DNA of 64,000 nt from Paenibacillus sp. OK003 (lineage in GTDB: Bacteria > Bacillota > Bacilli > Paenibacillales > Paenibacillaceae), in assembly GCF_900109515.1 (NCBI RefSeq), contig NZ_FOBD01000001.1:124001-188000 (forward strand), read 5' to 3'. Shown piece by piece: positions 38,358 through 45,902 of this stretch. Both the position numbers and the translations under genes were made by a program. The notes beneath the pieces were generated by a model. It was not told where the DNA came from. It was given only the letters and a program-made list of their open reading frames with translations, and ran no database searches. The stretch's first letter is position 1; the number at the start of each line of letters is the position of its first letter.

Positions 38358-39353
38358 GTGGGAAACCAATCCAAAAAGCTGGCGGCTGTTCTGGTAGGTA
38401 TGGCAGCTGTCATACTGGTCGGACAAGTGGGCAGTGTACGTACATACATTACGGAAATCCGTGATGGACCAGGCACGCAAAATGCATTTGATATGTTCAA
38501 AGAGGCAACCGGAGAAGAGCAGCTGTTGTCGGCGATCCGGGATAAAGCGGCCGAAACGAAAATCGCTCCGGTAAATGCTAGAGTGGATCGGGTCTGGAAA
38601 GCAATACCCGGGTATAACGGACTAGAGATTGATGTGGAAGCCACGTATCGCAAAGCACTTGGTGGCACGCTGAATACCAAGATAGCGTATGTCTATCGGC
38701 AGACTGTACCTGAGATTCAGCTTAAAGATTTGGGTGCACACCCGATTTACCGGGGAAATGCAGAAAAACCAATGGTGTCTTTCATGATTAATGTTGCATG
38801 GGGCAATGAATTCATTATCCCGATGCTAGATACGCTTGATGCCGAAAAAGTCAAAGCTACTTTTTTTCTGGATGGAAGCTGGTTGAGCAAAAATGAGGAA
38901 CTGGCCAAAGAAATCCAAAAGCGTGGACATGAGTTATCGAATCATGCATATTCACATCCGAATATGAGTCGGTTGAGTACGGAACGGGCGAAGCTGGAAA
39001 TCAGTAAAACCCAGGATCTGCTCAAAGAAAAGTTAGGTGTGGAAAACCATTGGTTTGCTCCACCTTCCGGTGATTTTAATCAACAAACGGTCGATATTGC
39101 TTCCGGCATGGGACTTCAAACGGTACTTTGGACACTGGATACGGTGGATTGGCGCAAACCAAGTTCAGATTCTGTTGTAGCCAAGATCGCTAAAAAGGTG
39201 GAAGCCGGCACATTAATTCTGATGCACCCCACTGCTGCTTCTTCAGGGGCTTTAAAAGGAATGATTGATTCCATACGGGCCAAGGGTTTGACGCTTGGAA
39301 CCGTTAGCGAAACATTATCATCTGAGCGGGTGAAGAGCTCAGCGGTTGAGTGA
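38358..39353 (+). CDS. ylxY: YlxY-type polysaccharide deacetylase-like protein
   Basis: A 331-residue exported NodB-fold protein: N-terminal signal or anchor helix (LAAVLVGMAAVILVGQVG), a 100-residue pre-domain, then the NodB domain. The His pair (ELSNHAYSHPN), a DTVDW motif and LILMHPT are present. The usual TFDDG first motif, which holds the catalytic Asp, is replaced by INVAWGNE, and the Arg of the RPPYG motif is replaced (FAPPSGDF). It may therefore have altered or no deacetylase activity. GTG 38358 follows GGGAGG. Position between pnp and mlpA is as in B. subtilis ylxY. Confidence 0.9.
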   Translation: MGNQSKKLAAVLVGMAAVILVGQVGSVRTYITEIRDGPGTQNAFDMFKEATGEEQLLSAIRDKAAETKIAPVNARVDRVWKAIPGYNGLEIDVEATYRKALGGTLNTKIAYVYRQTVPEIQLKDLGAHPIYRGNAEKPMVSFMINVAWGNEFIIPMLDTLDAEKVKATFFLDGSWLSKNEELAKEIQKRGHELSNHAYSHPNMSRLSTERAKLEISKTQDLLKEKLGVENHWFAPPSGDFNQQTVDIASGMGLQTVLWTLDTVDWRKPSSDSVVAKIAKKVEAGTLILMHPTAASSGALKGMIDSIRAKGLTLGTVSETLSSERVKSSAVE

Positions 39354-39396
39354 ATGATGTTTTTTTGTTACTATCAAACAGTTGGAACCAAATGTC

Positions 39397-39419
39397 GATT
39401 TCAATTTCACGTTGAAATC
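39397..39419 (+). promoter_or_regulatory. 8-base inverted repeat upstream of mlpA
   Basis: GATTTCAA and TTGAAATC are perfect inverted copies around a 7-base spacer. The repeat ends 32 bases before the mlpA start, has no T run behind it, and could be a protein-binding operator or an RNA hairpin. I do not recognise a known regulator site. Confidence 0.5.
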
Positions 39420-39451
39420 TAGGCAATTATAGAGATGTAGGAGGGCCAACC

Positions 39452-40735
39452 GTGAAAAAAATTCAGCTGGGCAATGGCCTCAGAGTTGTCATGGAACAGA
39501 TTCCGACCTGTCGTTCCGTGTCATTTGGAATATGGGTCAAGACAGGTTCTCGCAATGAGCAGCCTGCAAACAACGGAGTATCCCATTTTATTGAGCACAT
39601 GCTGTTCAAGGGGACGGATCGTTATGATGCCAAGGCAATTGCGGAGCAGTTCGATGCCATTGGTGGTAACGTGAATGCGTTCACTTCGAAAGAATACACT
39701 TGTTATTACGCCAAAGTATTGGATGAACATCTGCCAATAGCTGTCGATGTGTTGTCCGATATGTTTTTCCGCTCTAAAATGGATGATGGTGAACTGCTCA
39801 AGGAGAAAAACGTCATTTTGGAAGAAATATCGATGTATGAGGATACACCGGATGACATGGTCCATGATCTTATGGCCTTGGCCGCCTATGGTGAGCATCC
39901 GCTCGCTTATCCGATTTTGGGTACCGAGGAGCGTCTCAAGGCGATGGACTCCAGCCATCTGCGTGTATATATGAAGGAGCACTACACGATTGAGAATACC
40001 GTTATTAGTATTGCAGGTAACATTGATGACAGTGTGATCGATTTGATGGAAAAGCATTTTGGTGCTTTTGATGTCAACGGTGTAGCTGAACAGGTCACGC
40101 TGCCTGCATTCCAGAGCGGACAGCTCTTTCACAAAAAGAAAACGGAACAAAATCATATCTGTATCTCGTTCCCGGGATGTAAGATTGGCGATCCGCTTCA
40201 ATTCGCCATGGTCGTGCTGAATAATGCGATCGGCGGAGGTATGAGCTCCAGACTGTTCCAGGAAATTCGGGAGAAACGTGGTTTGGCTTATTCCGTTTAT
40301 TCGTATCATAGTTCCCATGCGGATAGTGGACTCTTCACCATCTATGCAGGTACAGCGCCAAAACAGACGAAGGAAGTTCTGGATCTGACCAAAGAGGTCT
40401 TGCACGATCTGGCTGTAAATGGATTGTCTGAAGATGAGCTGCGCAAAGGAAAAGAACAGCTGAAAGGCAGTCTGATCCTCAGTTTGGAAAGCACGGGCAG
40501 TCGTATGAACCGTCTGGGCAAAAACGAGCTGATGCTGGGCAGACATCACACGCTGGACGAAATGATTGCCAAAATTGAAGAAGTAACGATGGAAGATGTC
40601 GATGCAGTACTGGACCTGATGTTTGCTGAGCCATTTGCGCTCGCTATGGTCGGTGCTTCGGATCGTACGATCGCTGGATTAAGAAGGGATGATTTTGTTG
40701 CATTACGTTCAAATTCAAAAGTTACCGGGCAATGA
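39452..40735 (+). CDS. mlpA: M16-family zinc peptidase MlpA/YmxG
   Basis: A 427-residue M16 (pitrilysin/processing peptidase) family protein with the inverted zinc motif [10 protein letters not shown] (HxxEH) and the downstream Glu region ([19 protein letters not shown]). The second half is the structural M16 C-domain. The B. subtilis homologue YmxG/MlpA is reported to influence exoprotease expression and cannot be assigned a definite substrate. GTG 39452 follows TAGGAGGG. The 3' end overlaps dut by about 38 bases, so the two are co-expressed. Confidence 0.93.
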   Translation: MKKIQLGNGLRVVMEQIPTCRSVSFGIWVKTGSRNEQPANNGVSHFIEHMLFKGTDRYDAKAIAEQFDAIGGNVNAFTSKEYTCYYAKVLDEHLPIAVDVLSDMFFRSKMDDGELLKEKNVILEEISMYEDTPDDMVHDLMALAAYGEHPLAYPILGTEERLKAMDSSHLRVYMKEHYTIENTVISIAGNIDDSVIDLMEKHFGAFDVNGVAEQVTLPAFQSGQLFHKKKTEQNHICISFPGCKIGDPLQFAMVVLNNAIGGGMSSRLFQEIREKRGLAYSVYSYHSSHADSGLFTIYAGTAPKQTKEVLDLTKEVLHDLAVNGLSEDELRKGKEQLKGSLILSLESTGSRMNRLGKNELMLGRHHTLDEMIAKIEEVTMEDVDAVLDLMFAEPFALAMVGASDRTIAGLRRDDFVALRSNSKVTGQ

Positions 40736-41141
40736 AGATATCAAGTTGCCTCAAAAAATGTCAGAGCTGGCTTCCGGCTTTGATGTAGTTGCGGCATTGC
40801 AGGAAGAGGTTGTATTGCAGCCGGGACAGCGCACGTTGATTCCTACGGGACTCGCGATGGCGATGCCAGCTGGATTGGAGGCACAGGTTCGCCCTCGCAG
40901 CGGGCTGGCTTTCAAACACGGAATTACTTGTCTGAACACACCGGGCACCATTGATGCCGATTATCGCGGTGAAGTTAAGGTCCTTTTGATTAATCTGGGT
41001 CAGGAGCCATTCACCATTGTACGTGGGGAACGTATCGCCCAAATCGTCTTTCAAACCGTTCCTGCTGTTGAATTAACAGAGGTAGCTGAACTGTCGGAAA
41101 CTGTACGTGGAGAAGGCGGATTCGGTCATACCGGAAAATAA
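40698..41141 (+). CDS. dut: dUTP diphosphatase (trimeric)
   Basis: dUTPase hydrolyses dUTP to dUMP, keeping uracil out of DNA. All five trimeric dUTPase motifs can be read in 147 residues: [44 protein letters not shown] and [10 protein letters not shown]. The start is uncertain among ATG 40689, TTG 40695 and TTG 40698; GAAGGG at 40683-40688 favours one of the TTGs. It overlaps the mlpA end. In B. subtilis ymxH occupies the equivalent place, so this is a local difference in gene content. Confidence 0.94.
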   Translation: MHYVQIQKLPGNEDIKLPQKMSELASGFDVVAALQEEVVLQPGQRTLIPTGLAMAMPAGLEAQVRPRSGLAFKHGITCLNTPGTIDADYRGEVKVLLINLGQEPFTIVRGERIAQIVFQTVPAVELTEVAELSETVRGEGGFGHTGK

Positions 41142-41219
41142 AGGCTCCGAAACTAAGCTGTAAATAGGAGCATCTTCTATATTAAGAGCATCACCGTTTA
41201 ATTTACTGAGCATGTCTCG

Positions 41220-41257
41220 AAGAGTCGTCCCCGAGGGGCGGCTCTTTTTTCTTTTTT
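41220..41257 (+). terminator. Strong terminator after dut
   Basis: AAGAGTCGTCCC pairs with GGGGCGGCTCTT (two G-U pairs), followed by TTTTCTTTTTTT. It insulates the vegetative mlpA-dut unit from the sporulation genes that follow. Confidence 0.88.
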
Positions 41258-41304
41258 TAAACGTTAGAGCCGATGTTTCTTTGAACACTTCAATTTTATT
41301 GTTT

Positions 41305-41333
41305 CACCCCCCTGTGGGCCACTGCATACGATA
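41305..41333 (+). promoter_or_regulatory. Sigma-K-like promoter for dpaA
   Basis: CACC, 15-16 bases, then GCATACGATA, which fits the sigma-K pattern (-35 mACm; -10 CATAnnnTA) exactly at the -10. It lies 34 bases before the dpaA start and directly after a strong terminator. In B. subtilis the dipicolinate synthase genes are transcribed by sigma-K in the mother cell, so both sequence and context agree. Confidence 0.62.
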
Positions 41334-41366
41334 AGGCATACATGTGGTGAAAGGAGTGACGTCCCG

Positions 41367-42266
41367 ATGCTGACCGGTGTCCGGATTATAGTCCTGGGCG
41401 GAGATGCGCGGCAGCTTGAAGTCATTCAAAAATGCGCAGAGCTGGATGCTACGATAAGTGTGGTGGGCTTCGACAAGCTGGAGCGTTCCATTCCGGGTAT
41501 CGAACAACAGGAAATGGAGGACGATGTATTTGCTTCGGCAGATGTGCTGGTGCTTCCTGTAGTTGGATGTGACGATGAAGGGAAAGTGAGCACTTCGTTC
41601 AGTGATACACCGCTTTTTTTGAAAAAAGAACATGTTGCGGCATTGCCGGAGCATTGTATTGTGTTCACGGGTATGGCGAAGCCTTTTTTACGTGAGTTGT
41701 GCCGTGAAAATGGCCTGCGGCTTGTTGAAGTACTCGATCGTGATGATATCGCGCTTTACAACTCTATTCCGACAGCCGAAGGCGCCATCGCTATGGCGAT
41801 TCGGGAGACGGACTTCACAATCCACGGCTCGGAATGCATTGTGCTTGGCTTGGGTCGAACAGGGTTCACAATGGCCAAAACGCTTCAGGGACTTGGGGCA
41901 AATGTACGGGTGGGAATTAGGCGTGAAGAGGATGCTGCACGAGCAGCCATAATGGGCTGGAAGCCTTTCATGACAACGGATTTGGCCGCTCAAACCGGGG
42001 AAGTTGACTTGCTTTTTAATACGATACCGACTATGATAATCACAGCACAAATCCTGTCCAAAATGCCGCAAAAAGCAGTGATTATCGACCTCGCATCCGC
42101 TCCTGGCGGCTGTGATTTCAGGTATGCCGAAAAACGCGGTATCAAAGCGCTGCTTGCGCCTGGCCTCCCCGGCATTGTTGCTCCCAAAACGGCTGGCGGC
42201 ATTATTGCCGACGTGTTAATCCGTTTGCTTTTGGAAGAACAAAACGCACGGGAGGTTGAACAATGA
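41367..42266 (+). CDS. dpaA: Dipicolinate synthase subunit A
   Basis: DpaA (SpoVFA) with DpaB converts dihydrodipicolinate to dipicolinic acid, the calcium chelator loaded into the spore core. The 299 residues show a Rossmann-type NAD(P) site (CIVLGLGRTGFTMAKTLQ) and the flanking signatures NSIPTAEGAIAMAIRETD and DLASAPGGCDFRYAE. The ATG follows AAAGGAGTG. It is coupled to dpaB by an ATGA overlap. Expression is expected in the mother cell late in sporulation. Confidence 0.96.
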   Translation: MLTGVRIIVLGGDARQLEVIQKCAELDATISVVGFDKLERSIPGIEQQEMEDDVFASADVLVLPVVGCDDEGKVSTSFSDTPLFLKKEHVAALPEHCIVFTGMAKPFLRELCRENGLRLVEVLDRDDIALYNSIPTAEGAIAMAIRETDFTIHGSECIVLGLGRTGFTMAKTLQGLGANVRVGIRREEDAARAAIMGWKPFMTTDLAAQTGEVDLLFNTIPTMIITAQILSKMPQKAVIIDLASAPGGCDFRYAEKRGIKALLAPGLPGIVAPKTAGGIIADVLIRLLLEEQNAREVEQ

Positions 42267-42859
42267 ACTGGCAGGGAAAAACGGTAGGTTACGCAATTAC
42301 AGGTTCTCATTGTACGTTTGAAGAGGTTATGCCGGTGATTAGCCGCTTTGTGGCCGAAGGTGCCAATGTTGTCCCGATTATTTCCAATTCGGTTCTGACT
42401 ACGGATACACGCTTCGGGACCGCGCAAAATTGGCAAAAACAGTTGAAAGATATAACGGGGAATGATATCATTTCTACAATTGTTGAGGCAGAGCCGTTAG
42501 GTCCTTCCAAGCTGCTCGATGTGCTCGTCATTGCTCCATGCACAGGCAACACGACGAGTAAGCTCGCTAACGCGATGACGGACAGTCCGGTTTTAATGGC
42601 AGCCAAAGCCCAGATGAGAAATCAGCGTCCGTTGGTACTCGCTATTTCAACCAATGACGGGCTTGGGTTGAATGCTGCGAACATCGCCAAACTGCTGGTG
42701 GCCAAATATTTGTATTTCGTGCCATTTGGGCAGGATGATCCGGTGAAAAAACCGAACTCGTTAGTGGCCAAAATGGAGCTGATTCCGGAGGCATGCTGGA
42801 GCGCGCTTGAAGGCAAACAGTTACAGCCAATGATTGTGCAGCGTACTGCACAGGCTTGA
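42263..42859 (+). CDS. dpaB: Dipicolinate synthase subunit B
   Basis: DpaB (SpoVFB) is the flavoprotein-fold subunit of dipicolinate synthase. The 198-residue protein has the flavodoxin-like start VGYAITGSHCTFEEVMPV and the APCTGNTTSKLANAMTDSPVLMA segment of the family. The ATG overlaps the dpaA stop. Immediately downstream lies the decayed asd, not an intact gene, before dapG. Confidence 0.96.
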   Translation: MNWQGKTVGYAITGSHCTFEEVMPVISRFVAEGANVVPIISNSVLTTDTRFGTAQNWQKQLKDITGNDIISTIVEAEPLGPSKLLDVLVIAPCTGNTTSKLANAMTDSPVLMAAKAQMRNQRPLVLAISTNDGLGLNAANIAKLLVAKYLYFVPFGQDDPVKKPNSLVAKMELIPEACWSALEGKQLQPMIVQRTAQA

Positions 42860-42899
42860 TAGTTTTTGGGTCCGCCGTAACATCAGTTTGTTTCAGACA

Positions 42900-43210
42900 G
42901 GGTTCTGCACAGACTTAGTTACGGGGGATAACGGTTATACGCTTGAAGAAATGAAGATGGTTCGAGAGACAAAGAAAATCATGGGGGACGTTATGCTGGC
43001 ATAAACACAGCTACCTGTGTCCACGTTCCTTTTATTAAAAAGGAATTCCTGCTTGCAATGATTAGGTCAGGCAAGCGGGATCAGTGCACGGGAAACGTGT
43101 GCGTCATGATCTCGATAACAACCGCGGCCTTTATTCGGGATGGTTTCACACAATCTTTGATGAGGAGCGGCATGAAATGCCGTATAAAATGCTGAAATTA
43201 TCGCATCGGA
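42900..43210 (+). pseudogene. asd: Decayed aspartate-semialdehyde dehydrogenase (asd remnant)
   Basis: The dpaB-dapG gap holds colinear pieces of the C-terminal third of Asd in three frames. Piece 1 (from 42927): DNGYTLEEMKMVRETKKIM, then a stop. Piece 2 (from 43007): TATCVHVPF, then a deletion of about 60 codons, then GKRDQCTG. Piece 3 (43096-43140): RVRHDLDNNRGL, matching the RIRKDLDN segment of Asd. Piece 4 (from 43143) reads VSHNL, two stops, GAA, stop, N-V, stop, N-AE, matching VSDNLLKGAAWNSVQIAE; three of its four stops are one base from the expected Leu, Trp and Gln codons. The N-terminal two thirds, including the catalytic Cys, are gone. No expression is expected. Asd residues are from memory of the family. 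Confidence 0.9.
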
Positions 43211-43284
43211 ACGCTCCCTAGGGTGATCCATTTGTTGATTTGACCCGTGTCAGTCTTCTCGCGTACACAAATGGAGGAATAAAG

Positions 43285-44502
43285 ATGCGCATCATGGTAC
43301 AGAAATTCGGAGGTACGTCTCTCTCTACCGTTCAGGCGAGAGAGCATGTGCTCCGTCATGTTAAACGTGAACTTGAAGCAGGATTGAGTCTGGTCATTGT
43401 TGTGTCAGCGATGGGTCGCCGCGGCGAACCTTATGCGACGGATACGCTACTGGACTGGGCTGCACAGAACGGAAATGCACTCTCCGCACGCGAAAAGGAT
43501 TTACTGCTGTGCTGTGGTGAAATTATTTCTGCGACGACTTTGAGCAGTCTACTCGAACATGAAGGCATTCCAACTACAGTGCTGACCGGTGCACAAGCAG
43601 GTTTTGTGACGGACGACAATTTCGGGAATGCCCGAATTTTGGATGTCCGTCCTGTTCGTGTGCTGGAGCAGCTACAGAGTGGGCGTGTTGTCATTGTTAC
43701 AGGGTTCCAGGGGCAGACCGAGAATGGTGACTTTACGACCCTTGGTCGTGGAGGAAGTGATACGTCAGCCACAGCTCTTGGTGCAGCTTTACACGCTGAG
43801 ATGGTGGACATATACACAGATGTAAATGGGATACTGACAGCAGATCCACGTATCGTGGAGGACGCTCGTCCGTTGACTGTTGTGAGTTATGCCGAGATAT
43901 GTAATATGGCCCATCAAGGAGCCAAGGTAATTCATCCGCGTGCAGTCGAGATTGCAATGCAATCCCAGATTCCAGTGCGTGTACGGTCTACCTTTGCAGA
44001 TAGTGAAGGGACGCTGGTAACGCATCCAGAAGGATTCCAGGATGTGCAGACAGGCATTGTCGACCGATATGTAACAGGGATTGCCTATGTAAGTAATGTT
44101 ACGCAAATAACGGTGGAAGTGCCGGGCGGTGCAGATCGTTTGCAGCTAAAAGTGTTCAAAACGATGGCTGAAAATTCGATTAGCGTAGATTTTATTAATG
44201 TTACCCCCCTGGGAGTTGTCTATACCGTTTTCGATAGTGATTCCGAGAAAGCCATTCAGGTACTGCAGGAGATTGGTCTTAAACCGCAAAGTCTTTCCGG
44301 ATGTGCCAAAGTTTCCGTCATCGGCGGAGGGATCAACGGAGTGCCAGGCATTATGGCACGGATCGTGGAATCCTTGACACTCGCGGACATCCAGATCCTA
44401 CAATCTGCAGATTCCAATACAACGATTTGGGTACTTGTGAAAAAAGAAGATATGGTTCAAGCTCTGAGGGCGCTTCACGCCTCATTCGAACTTCACTTGT
44501 AG
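43285..44502 (+). CDS. dapG: Aspartokinase I
   Basis: DapG phosphorylates aspartate, the first step to diaminopimelate, lysine and dipicolinate; the B. subtilis isozyme is inhibited by meso-diaminopimelate. The 405-residue protein starts MVQKFGGTSLS, has GRGGSDTSATALGAAL and the substrate loop VDIYTDVNGILTADPRIV, and two C-terminal ACT domains. ATG 43285 follows GGAGG by 7 bases; the frame is open further upstream to 43240 but that part overlies the end of the asd remnant region. The enzyme that uses its product, Asd, is broken next door. Confidence 0.96.
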   Translation: MRIMVQKFGGTSLSTVQAREHVLRHVKRELEAGLSLVIVVSAMGRRGEPYATDTLLDWAAQNGNALSAREKDLLLCCGEIISATTLSSLLEHEGIPTTVLTGAQAGFVTDDNFGNARILDVRPVRVLEQLQSGRVVIVTGFQGQTENGDFTTLGRGGSDTSATALGAALHAEMVDIYTDVNGILTADPRIVEDARPLTVVSYAEICNMAHQGAKVIHPRAVEIAMQSQIPVRVRSTFADSEGTLVTHPEGFQDVQTGIVDRYVTGIAYVSNVTQITVEVPGGADRLQLKVFKTMAENSISVDFINVTPLGVVYTVFDSDSEKAIQVLQEIGLKPQSLSGCAKVSVIGGGINGVPGIMARIVESLTLADIQILQSADSNTTIWVLVKKEDMVQALRALHASFELHL

Positions 44503-44549
44503 TACTTTGAAGTCAGCGGAGCCGGACCTGTTTTGAAGGAGGAATCGAC

Positions 44550-45425
44550 TTGGACTTTGGAAGATTGATTACAGCAATGGTCACTCCGTTCAACGAACAG
44601 GGGGAGATCCATTGGGAGGAAACTGCACGTCTGATTGACTATTTGATTGCAGATCAAAAGTCAGAGACGCTCGTTATTTCAGGAACAACTGGAGAATCTC
44701 CCACGCTTAGCGACAAAGAAAAAGTAGAACTATTCGAATTCGCGGTAAAACATGCGGCTGGACGGTGCAAAATCATTGCTGGAACGGGTAGCAATAACAC
44801 CGCTCATTCAATCCATCTGACTCAGGACGCTGAACGTGCTGGTGTAGATGGTGTTTTGCTGGTTGTTCCTTATTACAACAAACCAAGTCAAGAGGGAATG
44901 TTTAGACACTTTGAAGCGATCGCGAACGCGACGAAACTGCCGATTATGTTGTATAACGTTCCTGGACGTACAGCAGCCAGCCTTTCGGCTGCAACAACGC
45001 TTCGTTTGGCACAGATTCCTAACATTGTAGCTACGAAGGAATGTGTATCGTTGGAGCAAGTCACGCAGATTGCTGCGGGTGCACCGGGACATTTCAGAGT
45101 GTATTCCGGTGATGATGCTTCTGGCTTGCCTGCGATTGCTGTAGGTGCTCACGGGATCGTTAGCGTTGCTAGTCATGTGGTAGGCGCTGAGATGAAACAA
45201 ATGATTGATGCCTACTTCGGTGGTGCGCCTGTACAGGCGGCTCAGATCCATCAGAAGCTGTTTCCGGTGTTCAAAGGTCTGTTCGAGTGTCCGCAGCCTT
45301 TACCAAACCCTGTAGCGGTGAAATACGCACTGACATTGCGCGGTCTGAACGTCGGATCTGTACGCCTACCGCTTATAGCTGCAACAGAGGATGAGCAAGG
45401 CTTTATTCGTACCTTGTTCAACTAG
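44550..45425 (+). CDS. dapA: 4-hydroxy-tetrahydrodipicolinate synthase
   Basis: DapA condenses pyruvate with aspartate semialdehyde, the branch point to lysine, diaminopimelate and dipicolinate. The 291 residues form a TIM barrel with GTTGESPTLSDKEK, the Tyr in YYNKPSQEGMFRHF, YNVPGRTA and the Schiff-base Lys in VATKECVSLEQV. TTG 44550 follows AAGGAGGAATCGAC. It is the last gene before a strong terminator. Its substrate must be made by an Asd encoded elsewhere, because the local asd is decayed. Confidence 0.96.
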   Translation: MDFGRLITAMVTPFNEQGEIHWEETARLIDYLIADQKSETLVISGTTGESPTLSDKEKVELFEFAVKHAAGRCKIIAGTGSNNTAHSIHLTQDAERAGVDGVLLVVPYYNKPSQEGMFRHFEAIANATKLPIMLYNVPGRTAASLSAATTLRLAQIPNIVATKECVSLEQVTQIAAGAPGHFRVYSGDDASGLPAIAVGAHGIVSVASHVVGAEMKQMIDAYFGGAPVQAAQIHQKLFPVFKGLFECPQPLPNPVAVKYALTLRGLNVGSVRLPLIAATEDEQGFIRTLFN

Positions 45426-45481
45426 TAATCATACGATATTGAACTGATTTGTTAACTTATATAAACCCATAGAAATTGCAG

Positions 45482-45522
45482 AAGAACCGCTCCTCGTATA
45501 AGAGGAGGCGGTTCTTTTTTTT
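45482..45522 (+). terminator. Strong terminator after dapA
   Basis: AAGAACCGCTCCTC pairs with GAGGAGGCGGTTCTT around a short loop, followed by TTTTTTTT. It ends the dpa-dap transcription unit. Confidence 0.92.
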
Positions 45523-45902
45523 GATGATGATTGTTAGGTTTCTTTTCACAACTGGAGGCAAACGTAGAGGTTAACGAGAGAGTGACTTGTTTTTTTTGTT
45601 TTTAATCATGTATAATGATGTCAAGTGACTGGGTGCGGTATTTTTTTGAAATTGAAAGCGACATCGTTTATTGGTGTAGCTTTGTGGTGAAAAAGGAAGG
45701 AACGGCTAAGAAGGATCATTTCAAAATCCATCTTGTTGGTGAAGGGGAATAACTTCGAAGAACTTCTTCCAAATATCGTGAATAAAGGTGCTCTTTTGCA
45801 TTCATCCCTATTTACGGGCATGGGTGTGATGGACTGCTTTTCTTAACTTACAATAAAATAATAAGGTACGACGTCCAACTACCATAGGAGGTTTAGATTC
45901 AT
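45523..45902 (+). other. Long spacer before rnjB: promoter plus orphan reading frames
   Basis: This 380-base stretch has a vegetative-type promoter (45587-45616) and, behind it, an open frame of 45 codons from ATG 45615 (MMSSDWVRYFFEIES... ending LVGEGE) that stops at 45752. Past a GGGG run, the +1 frame continues open to 45846 (NNFEELLPNIVNKGALLHSS...). Neither frame has a ribosome site and I do not recognise either peptide. It may be an rnjB leader of about 280 nt, a broken small gene, or chance. Confidence 0.45.
45587..45616 (+). promoter_or_regulatory. Promoter for rnjB
   Basis: TTGTTT, 18 bases, then a consensus TATAAT. It is the only good promoter between the dapA terminator and rnjB and predicts a 5' leader of about 280 nt, long for a housekeeping gene. 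Confidence 0.6.

Noticed and set aside
38164..38464. Small plus-strand frames between pnp and ylxY
   Set aside because: They cover the pnp terminator and the sigma-E-like promoter, and lack ribosome sites and conserved composition.
39521..40549. 342-codon open frame on the minus strand
   Set aside because: Lies wholly antisense to mlpA, whose HxxEH motif and length are intact. No family recognised.
43240..43284. Extended N-terminus of DapG beginning at TTG 43240
   Set aside because: The extra 15 residues overlie the asd remnant region; ATG 43285 has an ideal GGAGG spacing and gives the family N-terminus.
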